From the NCBI RefSeq assembly GCF_016907355.1, contig NZ_JAFBBW010000001.1, positions 1,364,001-1,428,000 on the forward strand: DNA of 64,000 nucleotides. Direction: 5' to 3'. The notes beneath the pieces were generated by a model, which was not told the DNA's origin, searched no databases, and saw only the letters and a program-made list of their open reading frames with translations. The position numbers and the translations under genes are program-made. Origin of the DNA: Agromyces aurantiacus. Lineage in GTDB: Bacteria > Actinomycetota > Actinomycetes > Actinomycetales > Microbacteriaceae. Of the stretch, positions 1 through 8,020 are shown piece by piece. Every line of letters starts with the position of its first letter. Within the stretch, counting starts at the first letter, position 1.

Positions 1-1
1 G

Positions 2-49
2 CCCCTGCTCAAGCGCATCGCGGCGAAGTCGGGCCGCGTCCAGGGCTAG
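2..49 (+). CDS. C-terminal end of an upstream gene (partial)
   Basis: An open frame enters from the left edge and ends at the TAG at 47-49, giving 15 residues (PLLKRIAAKSGRVQG). This is too little to name a family. The stop codon overlaps the probable -10 element of the next gene. It may simply be a chance frame at the window edge. Confidence 0.4.
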   Translation, partial: PLLKRIAAKSGRVQG

Positions 50-52
50 GCT
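47..52 (+). promoter_or_regulatory. -10 element (TAGGCT) for leaderless start at 59
   Basis: TAGGCT lies 6 nt before the ATG at 59. The same arrangement (TANNNT, 6-7 nt, start codon) recurs at about ten genes in this window, which suggests transcription begins at or next to the start codon. A cggagg stretch fills the spacer but is too close to the ATG to act as a normal ribosome binding site. Confidence 0.5.
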
Positions 53-58
53 CGGAGG

Positions 59-253
59 ATGGGCCGCACCCTCTGGATCGTCCTCGGCGTCATCGCCTCG
101 GTGGTGATCGCTTGGGTCCTCGTCGACCTCGTCTTCAGCGTGCTGTTCTTCGTCGTGAAGCTCGCGATCGTCGCGGTCGTCGCGGTCGCGGTGTTCTTCG
201 CACTCCGGGCCTGGGTCGGCCGGGCCGGCGAACGGCGCAGCCTCGAGCGCTGA
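59..253 (+). CDS. small membrane protein, two hydrophobic segments
   Basis: The gene encodes a 64-residue protein with two closely spaced hydrophobic segments, about residues 5-22 and 25-49. A basic tail follows (RAWVGRAGERRSLER). It has no motif I recognise, and small hydrophobic proteins of this kind are usually annotated as hypothetical. The start is the ATG directly after the TAGGCT element. The TetR gene begins 27 bp downstream with its own similar -10 element, so the two may be transcribed independently. Confidence 0.6.
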   Translation: MGRTLWIVLGVIASVVIAWVLVDLVFSVLFFVVKLAIVAVVAVAVFFALRAWVGRAGERRSLER

Positions 254-266
254 CCGCCCGCGCCGC

Positions 267-272
267 TAGGCT
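267..272 (+). promoter_or_regulatory. -10 element (TAGGCT) for leaderless start at 280
   Basis: TAGGCT is followed by 7 nt and then the ATG at 280. No ribosome binding site precedes that ATG. The match to the other TANNNT-spaced starts in this window supports choosing 280 over upstream in-frame starts. Confidence 0.5.
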
Positions 273-279
273 CGGCCGC

Positions 280-927
280 ATGGCGGACGGAGCGGAGCGC
301 CGCACGACGGCGACGAAGCGGCGCGGCCCGAAGCGCGCCGCCGGCGAACCCGCCGGACCCGACCAGGTGCGCCGCGCGCTGCTCGACGCGGCCGCGGAGC
401 TCTTCGTGCGCGACGGCGTGCACCGGGTGTCGCTGCGCGAGGTCGCCGCTGGGGCGAACGTGCACCCGAACCTCATCCGTCGCTACATCGGGACCCGCGA
501 CGACCTGGTGATGGCGGTGTTCGACGACCTGTCGTCGCAGCTCGCCGAACTGGTCCTGAGGAATCCGCTCGCGGGGCAGGGGCATGGCCCGGCGACGGTG
601 ATGGGCCGGTGGGTCCGCATGCTCGACCAGTTGGTGCTCGAGGGCCGGCCCGTGGTCGGCCGCGCGGGGTTCAACCCGGTGCTCGCGCTCGCACAGACCC
701 TCCGGGAGGGCTACGGCCTCGACGACCGGGCGGCGCGCGTGCGGGCTGCGCAGGTCGGCGCACTGGCACTGGGTTGGCGGGTCTTCGAGGAGTACCTGCT
801 GGAGGCGGGCGGCCTCGGCGACCTCCCCGTCGAGGTGCTGCGCGCCGAGCTCGCGGACACGAACCGACGGATCGGCGCGACGCCGTGGCGGCCGCCTTCC
901 GAGGCGGCGGATGACGCGCTTCCCTGA
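280..927 (+). CDS. TetR/AcrR family transcriptional regulator
   Basis: The gene encodes a 215-residue DNA-binding repressor. After a basic N-terminal tail (about residues 1-25) comes a TetR-type helix-turn-helix with the family pattern LLDAAAELFVRDGVHRVSLR and, further on, a short recognition helix segment ending NLIRRYIGTRDDLV. The remaining C-terminal helical part is a ligand-binding domain of unknown specificity. An in-frame start further upstream exists, but the ATG at 280 is favoured because the TetR domain normally lies close to the N-terminus. The rhodanese-like gene follows in the same direction after an inverted repeat that could be this protein's operator. Confidence 0.85.
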   Translation: MADGAERRTTATKRRGPKRAAGEPAGPDQVRRALLDAAAELFVRDGVHRVSLREVAAGANVHPNLIRRYIGTRDDLVMAVFDDLSSQLAELVLRNPLAGQGHGPATVMGRWVRMLDQLVLEGRPVVGRAGFNPVLALAQTLREGYGLDDRAARVRAAQVGALALGWRVFEEYLLEAGGLGDLPVEVLRAELADTNRRIGATPWRPPSEAADDALP

Positions 928-951
928 GGATCGCTCGCATCGAGCGCCGGC

Positions 952-973
952 AATGTGTACGCTCCAATACATT
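952..973 (+). promoter_or_regulatory. inverted repeat AATGT-N12-ACATT, candidate TetR operator
   Basis: The arms aatgt (952-956) and acatt (969-973) are separated by 12 nt, in the 78-bp gap between the TetR gene and the rhodanese-like gene. The AT content is higher than in the surroundings. TetR regulators commonly bind such a site next to their own gene; assignment to this regulator is an inference. Confidence 0.35.
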
Positions 974-1005
974 CGAATGGGCCCGGCCCGGCTGAGGAGA
1001 ACGAC

Positions 1006-1401
1006 ATGGTCAGGACCGTCGCGGAGATGCTCGGGCAGGCGCACGCGTCCGTCGGCGTGGAATCGCCGGCGTCTGCGGCCGACGCCCTCGCCGACGGTTC
1101 GGCCGTCCTGGTCGACGTGCGGCAGAGCGACGAGTTCGCCGCGTGCCGCATCGCCGGCTCCATCCAGGTGGCCCGCGGCCTGCTCGAGTTCGCCGCCGAC
1201 CCCGCGAGTGGACATCATCGGACCGAACTGCAACCGGAGGCGCGCATCATCGTCGTGTCCACCTCGGGGGCGCGCGGCGCCCTCGCCGCGGCGACGCTGC
1301 AGTCCATGGGCTTCGTCGACGTCGCCGTGCTCGAGGGCGGGCTCACGGCATGGATGGCCGAGGGCCGGCCGGTCGCGACGCCGGAGCACTCCGCCGCCTG
1401 A
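1006..1401 (+). CDS. rhodanese-like domain protein with Ser in place of catalytic Cys
   Basis: The gene encodes a 131-residue single-domain rhodanese homologue. It shows the fold signatures VLVDVRQSDEFAACRIAGSI (about residues 38-57) and a C-terminal VLEGGLTAWMAEG. The active-site loop, which normally begins with Cys in a C-x-S-G-x-R pattern, reads STSGARG, so the position of the sulfur-accepting Cys is Ser85 (codon tcc at 1258-1260). Sulfurtransferase activity is therefore unlikely; a regulatory or binding role is possible. The ATG at 1006 is chosen over the in-frame ATG at 955 because gaggag (994-999) lies at a good distance before it and the rhodanese fold starts soon after. It lies just downstream of the TetR gene and converges on the PHP gene. 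Confidence 0.8.
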   Translation: MVRTVAEMLGQAHASVGVESPASAADALADGSAVLVDVRQSDEFAACRIAGSIQVARGLLEFAADPASGHHRTELQPEARIIVVSTSGARGALAAATLQSMGFVDVAVLEGGLTAWMAEGRPVATPEHSAA

Positions 1402-1405
1402 GGCC

Positions 1406-2467
1406 TCAGCGGGGGCGCTTCTTCGCCGCCGCCCAGTCGACCAGCCGGTCGGCCTCCCAGGTCGTGACGATCCGCTCGGGCGGGATCCCGGCCGCCTCAG
1501 CGCGCGCCGCACCGAGCGCGAGGAACCCGAAGTGACCCGGGGCGTGCCCATCGGTGTCGATCGCGAACCGGCACCCGTGGCCGAGCGCGAGCGCGATGAG
1601 GTCGTCGGGCGGGTCCTGCCGCTCGGGTCGCGAGTTGATCTCGACCGCGACGTCGTGCTCGGCGCACGCCGCGAACACCGCGTCGGCGTCGAACGCCGAC
1701 TGGGGGCGTGTTCCGCGCGAGCCCTGCACGAGCCGGCCCGTGCAGTGCCCGAGCACGTTCGTGCGCGGGTCGCGGATGGCGCGCAGCATCCGCGGCGTCA
1801 TCTCCTCGGACGGCGAGCGCAGCTTCGAGTGCACGCTCGCGACCACCACGTCGAGCCGGTCGAGCAGGTCGGGGCGCTGGTCGAGCGTGCCGTCCTCGAG
1901 GATGTCGACCTCGATGCCGGTGAGGATCCGCACGCCGAGGTCGCCGCGGTCGCGTGCGTCCGGGTCGTCGGCGCCCTCGCCGTGCCCCGCGTTCAGCGCG
2001 GCCACGATCTCGAGCTGCGACTCGAGCCGCTCGGGCGAGAGCCCGTTCGCCACGCGCAGGCTCGGCGAGTGGTCGGTGAGCGCGAAGTAGGAGAGGCCCG
2101 CGGATGCCGCGGCACGCGCCATCGCCGCGATGCTCGTCGTGCCGTCCGACCACTCGGAATGCGCGTGGAGGTCGCCGCGCAGGAGCGCGCGCAACCCGGA
2201 GCGCGTCTCCGCGCCGGCCTTCTCGCGGAGGTCGGCGAGGTAGGCCGGCGTGCCGCCCGCGAGCGCCTCGGTGATCACGGCGAGACTCGAGTCGCCGATG
2301 CCGGGCGTGCGCTTCAGCCGGCCGTCGGCGGCCCGGGCGCGAAGCTCCTCGGCCGGCAGCGGCCCGATCGCGGCGGCGGCACGGCGGAACGCCTTCGCCT
2401 TGAACGGCGAGGCGAGCTGCACCTCGAGCAGCGTCGCGATCTCCTCGAGGGCCTGCACCGGGTCCAT
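1406..2467 (-). CDS. PHP domain protein, PolX C-terminal type
   Basis: The gene encodes a 353-residue metal-dependent phosphoesterase. Residues 1-80 resemble the helix-hairpin-helix part of family X DNA polymerases, with the hairpin sequence RTPGIGDSS. From about residue 95 it is a PHP domain with successive metal ligands visible: GDLHAHSEWSDGT, LTDHSP, GIEVDIL, VASVHSK, LGHCTGR, VEINS and DTDGHAPG. The polymerase palm of full-length PolX is absent, so it is best called a stand-alone PolX-like PHP hydrolase; the substrate cannot be told from sequence. It converges on the rhodanese gene with only 4 bp between the stops. Confidence 0.85.
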   Translation of the reverse strand: MDPVQALEEIATLLEVQLASPFKAKAFRRAAAAIGPLPAEELRARAADGRLKRTPGIGDSSLAVITEALAGGTPAYLADLREKAGAETRSGLRALLRGDLHAHSEWSDGTTSIAAMARAAASAGLSYFALTDHSPSLRVANGLSPERLESQLEIVAALNAGHGEGADDPDARDRGDLGVRILTGIEVDILEDGTLDQRPDLLDRLDVVVASVHSKLRSPSEEMTPRMLRAIRDPRTNVLGHCTGRLVQGSRGTRPQSAFDADAVFAACAEHDVAVEINSRPERQDPPDDLIALALGHGCRFAIDTDGHAPGHFGFLALGAARAEAAGIPPERIVTTWEADRLVDWAAAKKRPR

Positions 2468-2490
2468 CGACCCAGTCTGCCGTGGGAGGG

Positions 2491-2542
2491 GCCGGTGGTC
2501 GAGTGCTGGGGAGCGGCCGCGCGCGGCGACTCGACCACCGGC
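2491..2542. repeat. 13-bp-arm hairpin, terminator or REP-like element
   Basis: Perfect arms gccggtggtcgag (2491-2503) and ctcgaccaccggc (2530-2542) surround a 26-nt GC-rich loop, directly after the stop of the cyclase gene. It probably ends the leftward operon. The core GGTGGTCGAG/CTCGACCACC recurs at 5077-5110, which suggests a dispersed intergenic repeat family rather than a purely local terminator. Confidence 0.6.
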
Positions 2543-2545
2543 GGC

Positions 2546-3175
2546 TCAGGCGTCGAAGGCGACCGCGCGCACGGGCGCGCCGTCGCCGGCGATCCGAAGC
2601 GGGAAGAACCCGACGCGCACGCGATCGGGCAGTCCGTCGAGGTTCGCGACGTTCTCGACGATGAGCCCGTCGGCGCCGAGCACGACCTCGTGCACCGGGA
2701 ACGAGGTCGTGCCTGCGGCATCCGTCGGGTCCGGGCTCAGCGTGTCGACCGCGAGCACGCGCATCCCGCGCTCGACCAGGAGCCGCGCGGCATCCCGACC
2801 CAGCGCCGGATGCCGCAGCGCGCGCTCGGTGCCGAAGTGGCGTGCCCACCCGGTGTCGACCACCACGATCGACGGCACTCGTGCGGGCAGGTCGCCGAGG
2901 TCGTCGAGCCCGATGAGCGCGCCGTCCTCGAGGCCCTCGACGTGGATGACGAGCGCGTCGCCGACGAGCTCGTCGAGCTCGACCGCGTCCATCGTGCGGC
3001 CGCCCGCCACCGTGTGCGCGGGCGCGTCGACGTGCGTGCCGGTGTGCGAGCCGAGCTCGAGCGCGGTGACCGCGGCGCCATCGCGCTCGAGCTCGAGCGC
3101 CGGCGCGAGGTGCACCCCGGGGTCGCCGGGGTACACCATCATGCCGTCGGCGACGGGGTGGCTGAGGTCGCGCAT
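2546..3175 (-). CDS. cyclase family (kynurenine formamidase-like) hydrolase
   Basis: The gene encodes a 209-residue protein of the cyclase/formamidase superfamily. The metal-binding signature SHTGTHVDAPAH is present, preceded by an N-terminal MRDLSHPVADGMMVYPGDP typical of the family and followed by VVVDTGWARHFG and LAVDTLSPDPT. The family hydrolyses amide or lactone bonds, for example N-formylkynurenine or isatin; the substrate here is unknown. Context in an operon with an agmatinase-family enzyme and an NCS1 permease suggests a nitrogen-containing substrate. The permease stop overlaps an alternative GTG start at 3187 (GTGA); I give the ATG at 3175, which lacks a clear ribosome binding site and is probably translationally coupled. 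Confidence 0.8.
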   Translation of the reverse strand: MRDLSHPVADGMMVYPGDPGVHLAPALELERDGAAVTALELGSHTGTHVDAPAHTVAGGRTMDAVELDELVGDALVIHVEGLEDGALIGLDDLGDLPARVPSIVVVDTGWARHFGTERALRHPALGRDAARLLVERGMRVLAVDTLSPDPTDAAGTTSFPVHEVVLGADGLIVENVANLDGLPDRVRVGFFPLRIAGDGAPVRAVAFDA

Positions 3176-3183
3176 CACGCCGG

Positions 3184-4584
3184 TCACGCGCCCGTGCCGG
3201 CGCCGCTGCCCGTGCCGAGGGGCACCCGGCTGAGGTGACGGCTCGGCTCGGCCGGGTGCGCCGCACGCTCGCGCAGCGAGAGCAGCAGGTACAGCACGAA
3301 CGTGACCGCGAATCCCGGGATCGTCGCGCCGATGGGCGTCGGCCACACGTACGTCCACAGGTAGACGCCGACCGCGCCGACCGCCCACGAGGCGATCGCC
3401 GCCCAGTTCACGCCCGCGAGGTACCAGTACCGGCCGCCGCGCGGTTGCAGGATGTCGGGCGTGTAGGCGCCGCGCTTGACGAGGTAGTAGTCGGCGATCA
3501 TGATCGCGAACACCGGGGCGAAGAGCGCGCCGATCAGCACCAGGAACGTCGTGAACTGGTTCAGCAGGCCGAAGAAGGTCGCGCCGATGATCGAGACGAG
3601 TCCGAGGATGAGCGCGGTCGGCAGGAACTTCACGCGCGCACCCGGGATCGCGTTCACGACCGAGGTGACCATACCGTAGACGACCATGGTGTTCGTCGCC
3701 ATGACCGAGACGAAGATCACGATCGCGAACGGCCAGCCGAACGGCTCCACGATCGTCACCGGGTCGAACGGGATCGCCTCGCCGCCCGAGAGGATCACGT
3801 ACGAGATCGCGGTCGCGCCGAGGGCCATCGAGATGATCGTCGAGAGGCTGTAGCCGACGCCCGAGCCGATGATGCCGGCCTTGCTCGACCTCGCGAACCG
3901 GTTGAAGTCGGCCGAGAGCACGGTCCACGAGATCGCGGTCGCGATGACCACGTCGAGCACGAGGATCGGCGTGTAGCCGATGGACTCGTCGACGGGGATC
4001 GCCGCGTACTCGGCCGGCGTGAACGTGGTGAACGCCGTGACGAAGATGACGGCCATGATCGCGAGCATGAGCGCGGCGAGCCAGGGCTCGATGCGCGCGA
4101 TGCCCTCGTGCCCGAGGATCGCGAGGATCACGACGATCGTCTGGCACACGACCGCCCAGACGACGGGCATCGAGACGCCCGTGACCGACGCCACGAGGAA
4201 GTCGAGCGCGATGCCGGCGAGCATCGCCTGCACCCAGCTCCATCCCATGAGGATCACGACGTTCGCGCTCACCGGCAGCAGGCTGCCGCGCGTGCCGAAC
4301 GGGCCGCGGGTCAGGGCCATGGTGGGCAGGCCGGTGCGCGTGCCGATGTTGCCGACGGTGACGAGCACCACGGCGCCGATGAGGGTGCCGACGACGATGA
4401 GCAGGATCGCGAGGCCGTAGTCGACGCCCGGCACGAACAGCGTGCCCGTGAGCAGGGTCGTGACGACGAGGTTGGCGGCGAGCCAGATCATGCCGATGCG
4501 CAGCAGCGAGAACTCGCCGGCGACGGGGCCGGCGTCATCCGAGTTGCGTTCGAGTCGTTGCTCGAGGCGGGTGTAGAGCGACAT
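3184..4584 (-). CDS. NCS1 family permease (cytosine/purine/allantoin type)
   Basis: The gene encodes a 466-residue integral membrane protein with about twelve hydrophobic segments, the expected size for nucleobase:cation symporter-1 proteins. Family hallmarks include GNIGTRTGLPTMALTRGPFG after the first two helices, GWSWVQAMLAGIALDFLV, and FAPVFAIMIADYYLVKRG near the C-terminus. The family imports cytosine, purines, allantoin, hydantoins or thiamine, and the substrate cannot be assigned. It starts 30 bp after the NTF2-like gene with the ribosome binding site gaggag, and is followed 8 bp later by the cyclase gene. In this operon it probably supplies the substrate of the agmatinase-family or cyclase-family enzyme. 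Confidence 0.88.
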   Translation of the reverse strand: MSLYTRLEQRLERNSDDAGPVAGEFSLLRIGMIWLAANLVVTTLLTGTLFVPGVDYGLAILLIVVGTLIGAVVLVTVGNIGTRTGLPTMALTRGPFGTRGSLLPVSANVVILMGWSWVQAMLAGIALDFLVASVTGVSMPVVWAVVCQTIVVILAILGHEGIARIEPWLAALMLAIMAVIFVTAFTTFTPAEYAAIPVDESIGYTPILVLDVVIATAISWTVLSADFNRFARSSKAGIIGSGVGYSLSTIISMALGATAISYVILSGGEAIPFDPVTIVEPFGWPFAIVIFVSVMATNTMVVYGMVTSVVNAIPGARVKFLPTALILGLVSIIGATFFGLLNQFTTFLVLIGALFAPVFAIMIADYYLVKRGAYTPDILQPRGGRYWYLAGVNWAAIASWAVGAVGVYLWTYVWPTPIGATIPGFAVTFVLYLLLSLRERAAHPAEPSRHLSRVPLGTGSGAGTGA

Positions 4585-4614
4585 TGCTGTTCTCCTCGGT
4601 GAAGGGTGGGGGTG

Positions 4615-5031
4615 TCAGGCGGCGTCGGCCGCGGGCATGGGGGAGAGGTGCTCGTGCACGGCGATGAGGCCGCGGGTCGCGTCGGTGCGGAACACGATGG
4701 TCTCGCGCTCGCGATAGGAGTCGGGGCCGTCCGGAGTCTCGACGGCGGTCTCGACCGAGTGGCTGAAGATGGCGCCGCCGGGGAAGGGCTGCACGCGCCG
4801 GTCGCTCGACGTGCACGAGACGACGCGCCATCCGCTCGCAACCCAGTCGGCCCAGAGCCGCTCGTACGCGGCCCGGTCGTCGAGGCGCTCGGGCTCGGTG
4901 TGGAACACGAACATCGCGTCGGGCGCGAAGGTCGCGAAGTAGCGGGGGCCGTCGGTCGCGGCGAAGGCGTCGACGATGGCGGATGCAGCGGCCTCGACCT
5001 CCTCGACGCCGGGGGTGCGGTGGTCGGACAT
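4615..5031 (-). CDS. NTF2-like / SnoaL-like domain protein
   Basis: The gene encodes a 138-residue protein of the nuclear transport factor 2-like fold. It shows the usual beginning VEAAASAIVDAFAATDGPRY, the early motif FAPDAMFVFHTEPERLDD, and a later beta-rich part (VETPDGPDSYRERETIVFR). Such proteins are small-molecule hydrolases, isomerases or binding proteins, and the active residues are not conserved enough to predict chemistry. It lies between the agmatinase-family gene and the permease, with aaggag 8 nt before its ATG, so it is part of that operon. Confidence 0.75.
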   Translation of the reverse strand: MSDHRTPGVEEVEAAASAIVDAFAATDGPRYFATFAPDAMFVFHTEPERLDDRAAYERLWADWVASGWRVVSCTSSDRRVQPFPGGAIFSHSVETAVETPDGPDSYRERETIVFRTDATRGLIAVHEHLSPMPAADAA

Positions 5032-5076
5032 CTCGTGGGCTCCTTCGCCTGAGGTGGGTGGGGTGGGGGTGGAGGG

Positions 5077-5110
5077 GGTCTCGATACGGGCTGCGCCCTA
5101 CTCGACCACC
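5077..5110. repeat. REP-like imperfect palindrome overlapping a gene end
   Basis: The stretch begins ggtctcgatacggg and ends ctactcgaccacc, with partly complementary halves (GGT, TCGA, GGG against CCC, TCGA, ACC). It provides the last codons (VVE and the TAG stop) of the agmatinase-family gene. The outer GGTGGTCGAG core matches the arms at 2491-2542. I recall closely similar TCTCGATACG...CTCGACCACC elements as common intergenic repeats in Microbacteriaceae, but could not check this. Confidence 0.45.
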
Positions 5111-6069
5111 GGGGTGGATCGCGGGGCCATCGCGCTGAGCAGCTCGTACGCGACGTGGCTCGCGGCGACCGCGGTCAGCTGGGCGTGGTCGTAGGCGGGC
5201 GCGACCTCGACGAGGTCGGCGCCGACGATGTTCCGGTCGGCGAGCGCGCGGAGCATCCGGAGCAGCTCGCGGCTCGTGAGACCTCCGGCCTCGGGCGTGC
5301 CGGTGCCGGGCGCGTGCGCGGGGTCGAGCACGTCGATGTCGATGGAGATGTACAGGGGTGCGTCGCCGATGCGCGCGCGCAGCCGGTCGATCGCGCTCGC
5401 GACGCCGTGCTCCTCGAGGTACTCGCTCGTGATGATCGAGAAGCCCAGCCGCTCGTCGTCCTCGAGGTCGCTCTTGGCGTAGAGCGGGCCGCGGATGCCG
5501 ACGTGCATGCTCGCGGTGAGGTCGATGAGGCCCTCCTCGCTCGCGCGGCGGAACGGCGTGCCGTGCGTGGTGGGCGCGCCGAAGTAGGTGTCCCACGTGT
5601 CGAGGTGGGCATCGAAGTGCAGCACCGCCACGGGGCCGTGCTGGGCGTGCACCGCGCGCAGCAGGGGCAGCGCGATCGTGTGGTCGCCGCCGATCGCGAG
5701 GATCCGGCCCGCGCTCGCCTGCAGCTCGCGGGCGCCGGCCTCGACCTGGCGCACGGCCTCGGCGATGTCGAAGGGGTTCACGGCGATGTCGCCGGCGTCG
5801 GCGACCTGCTGCGCGCCGAACGGGAAGACGTCCTGTGCGGGGTTGTAGGGGCGCAGCAGGCGCGACGCCTCGCGCACGTGCGCCGGGCCGAAGCGGGCGC
5901 CGGGGCGGTAGCTCACGCCCGAGTCGAACGGCACGCCGACGATCGCGACATCCGCTCGGCCGACCTCGTCGAGGCGCGGCAGGCGGGCGAAGGTGGCGAT
6001 GCCCGCGAACCGCGGCACGACGCTCGCGTCGACGGGTCCGCGTGGGGCGTTGTCGGCAGTGGGTTGCAT
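5098..6069 (-). CDS. agmatinase / guanidino-acid hydrolase (ureohydrolase family)
   Basis: The gene encodes a 323-residue binuclear-manganese ureohydrolase. All three family motifs are visible: [21 protein letters not shown] and [19 protein letters not shown], together giving the metal ligands His, Asp, Asp-x-His-x-Asp and Asp-x-Asp. The enzyme removes urea from a guanidino compound. Agmatine is the classical substrate, but guanidinobutyrate or other guanidino acids are equally possible for this branch. It is the first gene of a leftward operon (NTF2-like, NCS1 permease, cyclase). The ATG is preceded by ggaag, and the divergent XRE-cupin regulator starts 81 bp away, which fits substrate-induced control of nitrogen or polyamine use. 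Confidence 0.88.
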   Translation of the reverse strand: MQPTADNAPRGPVDASVVPRFAGIATFARLPRLDEVGRADVAIVGVPFDSGVSYRPGARFGPAHVREASRLLRPYNPAQDVFPFGAQQVADAGDIAVNPFDIAEAVRQVEAGARELQASAGRILAIGGDHTIALPLLRAVHAQHGPVAVLHFDAHLDTWDTYFGAPTTHGTPFRRASEEGLIDLTASMHVGIRGPLYAKSDLEDDERLGFSIITSEYLEEHGVASAIDRLRARIGDAPLYISIDIDVLDPAHAPGTGTPEAGGLTSRELLRMLRALADRNIVGADLVEVAPAYDHAQLTAVAASHVAYELLSAMAPRSTPVVE

Positions 6070-6074
6070 GGTAC

Positions 6075-6102
6075 GAAACTTCCAGTACTATTGGGGAAAC
6101 TT
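6075..6102. promoter_or_regulatory. direct repeats GAAACTT 21 bp apart, candidate XRE-cupin operator
   Basis: Two gaaactt copies (6075-6081 and 6096-6102) start 21 bp apart, two helical turns, in the 81-bp gap between the divergent agmatinase-family and XRE-cupin genes. The second copy sits in an imperfect palindrome, gggGAAACTTGTccc. The site is well placed for one dimeric regulator to control both genes. Regulator identity is an inference from position. Confidence 0.4.
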
Positions 6103-6150
6103 GTCCCACACGGTACGCCGATCGACGCGGCTTCGTCAAGAAGGGATCCG

Positions 6151-6735
6151 ATGCGCCCGATCCACCCGTCCGCCGACGCCGGCGGGCCGTTCATCGGAGC
6201 CAAGCTCCGCAGCACCCGGATGGCGCAGGGCCTGACCCTCGCCCAGGTCGCCGAGTCCACGGGGCTCAGCAAGGGGTTCCTCAGCCGGCTCGAACGCGAC
6301 GAGACCTCGCCGAGCGTCGCGACGCTCGTGCAGCTCTGCCAGGTCCTCTCGCTCCCGGTCGGCGCGCTCTTCGCCGAGCCCGAGATCCAGAAGGTCTCGC
6401 GGGCGGAGGCGCCGCGCATCAACCTCGGCGGCGTCCACGTCGAGGAGCACCTCATGTCGCCGCGCGGCGAGGAGCGTGTGCAACTGCTGCGCTCCTCCCT
6501 CGAGGCCGGCGCGCACGGCGGGCACGAGCTGTACACCGTCAACTGCGATGTCGAGGTGCTGCACGTGATCTCGGGTGCCGTGACCGTGCGCTTCGCCGAC
6601 CGCGCCATCCGCCTCGACGCGGGCGACGCGCTGACCTTCCCGGGCCGTGAGCCGCACACGTGGGCGGCCGAGGACGACGCGCCGGCCGAGGTGTGCTGGG
6701 TGCTCGTGCCCGCGCCCTGGAGCGGCTCGGCCTGA
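6151..6735 (+). CDS. XRE family regulator with C-terminal cupin domain
   Basis: The gene encodes a 194-residue regulator. Residues about 15-70 are a lambda-repressor-type helix-turn-helix (LRSTRMAQGLTLAQVAESTG, then LSKGFLSRLERDETSPS). Residues about 115-190 form a small cupin sensor domain (HVISGAVTVRF, DAGDALTFPGREPHTW). Proteins of this layout, such as PuuR, sense small metabolites and often control polyamine or amino-acid genes, which suits the divergent agmatinase-family operon. The ATG at 6151 has aaggga at 6140-6146 and starts the HTH at the usual distance; an open frame extends upstream but would run through the divergent gene. Confidence 0.88.
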   Translation: MRPIHPSADAGGPFIGAKLRSTRMAQGLTLAQVAESTGLSKGFLSRLERDETSPSVATLVQLCQVLSLPVGALFAEPEIQKVSRAEAPRINLGGVHVEEHLMSPRGEERVQLLRSSLEAGAHGGHELYTVNCDVEVLHVISGAVTVRFADRAIRLDAGDALTFPGREPHTWAAEDDAPAEVCWVLVPAPWSGSA

Positions 6736-6778
6736 GGCGCACCGCGTCAAGGCCTGTGCAACCGCGCACATGCGGGCC

Positions 6779-6784
6779 TATCGT
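6779..6784 (+). promoter_or_regulatory. -10 element (TATCGT) for leaderless start at 6791
   Basis: TATCGT is followed by 6 nt (cgtgcc) and the ATG at 6791, with no ribosome binding site, which matches the leaderless layout seen elsewhere in this window. This supports 6791 rather than the in-frame ATG at 6770. Confidence 0.45.
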
Positions 6785-6790
6785 CGTGCC

Positions 6791-8020
6791 ATGGTCTTCC
6801 GACGCCGGACCCCGCAGGACACGGTCGCCACGCAGGCGAGCGGCATCGCCGACGACCCGGCGGCGCGCGGCACGGGCGGGCCGATCTGGAACGATCGCCT
6901 GGGGCGCTGGTCCATCCGGAGCCTCCAGCTGATCATCGTGGCGATCCTCGCGGCCATCGCCGTGTGGGCGCTGCTGCAGGTCACCGTCATCGTGATCCCC
7001 GTGCTCGTCGCCGTGATCCTCGCCGCCGCGGCGAGCCCGCTGATCGGATGGCTGCGGCGCCACGGACTCCCGCCGATGCTCGCCGCATGGGTGACCCTGC
7101 TCAGCGGCATCATCGTGCTGGGCGCCATCATCACGGCCATCGTCTTCGCCGTCCGGAGCCAGTGGCAGGAGCTCGTGGACTCCGCGACCCAGGGATTCGA
7201 CGACCTGCTGGGTTGGGTCCAGCGGCTGCCGTTCCCGATCGAGCAGCAGCAGCTCGACGATGCCCGCAACGCCATCGTCGACTTCGTGACGAGCGCCGAG
7301 TTCGGCCAGACGGCCCTCACCGGGGTGTCGCGCGTCACCGAGTTCGTCACGGGCCTCGTGCTCATGCTCGTGGTCCTGTTCTTCTTCCTGAAGGACGGCG
7401 ACCGCATCTGGGAGTTCTTCCTCCGCCCGTACCGCGGCGCCCGGCTCGAGCGCGGCCGGCGCATCGGCGTGACCGGCGTGAAGGTCCTCGGCGGATACAT
7501 CCGCGGCACGGCCATCGTGGCGTTCGTCGACGCGTTCTTCATCGGCCTCGGGCTCGTCATCCTCCAGGTGCCGCTCGCGCTGCCGCTCGCCGTGATCGTG
7601 TTCCTCACGTCGTTCATCCCGATCGTGGGCGCGACCATCGCCGGCATCCTGGCGGCCCTCGTCGCCCTCGTGGCCAACGGGCCCGTCGTCGCGCTCATCG
7701 TCGTCGCGATCGTCATCGTGGTCAACCAGCTCGAGGGCGACCTGCTCCAGCCGGTGGTCATGGCCCAGTCGCTCAAGCTCCACCCGCTCGTCATCCTGAT
7801 CGCGCTGACCGCCGGCAGCCTCCTCGCCGGGGTCGCCGGGGCGGTGCTCGCCGTGCCGCTCACGGCCGTCGGCTGGGCGATCATCAAGGTCTGGGACCAC
7901 CCCGATCCGTCCCTCGACGAGCGCAAGTCGTACCGGCTCAGGCGGCGTCGGCACTCGGATGCGACCTCCGACGGTCCGGCCGTGCCCGCCGACTCGGCCG
8001 GCGGAACGCCCGTCGCCTGA
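6791..8020 (+). CDS. AI-2E family transporter (membrane protein)
   Basis: The gene encodes a 409-residue polytopic membrane protein of the AI-2E/YdiK/PerM family. It has about eight hydrophobic segments in the family pattern: a cluster near residues 35-110, a soluble middle part, then the conserved region [20 protein letters not shown] and the downstream [20 protein letters not shown]. Family members have been implicated in export of autoinducer-2 or in ion antiport, and the function is often unknown. The long hydrophilic tail (about 40 residues) is probably cytoplasmic. A second, distinct member lies at 37816-38949. The next gene overlaps it by one base (TGATG), which implies translational coupling. 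Confidence 0.88.
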   Translation: MVFRRRTPQDTVATQASGIADDPAARGTGGPIWNDRLGRWSIRSLQLIIVAILAAIAVWALLQVTVIVIPVLVAVILAAAASPLIGWLRRHGLPPMLAAWVTLLSGIIVLGAIITAIVFAVRSQWQELVDSATQGFDDLLGWVQRLPFPIEQQQLDDARNAIVDFVTSAEFGQTALTGVSRVTEFVTGLVLMLVVLFFFLKDGDRIWEFFLRPYRGARLERGRRIGVTGVKVLGGYIRGTAIVAFVDAFFIGLGLVILQVPLALPLAVIVFLTSFIPIVGATIAGILAALVALVANGPVVALIVVAIVIVVNQLEGDLLQPVVMAQSLKLHPLVILIALTAGSLLAGVAGAVLAVPLTAVGWAIIKVWDHPDPSLDERKSYRLRRRRHSDATSDGPAVPADSAGGTPVA

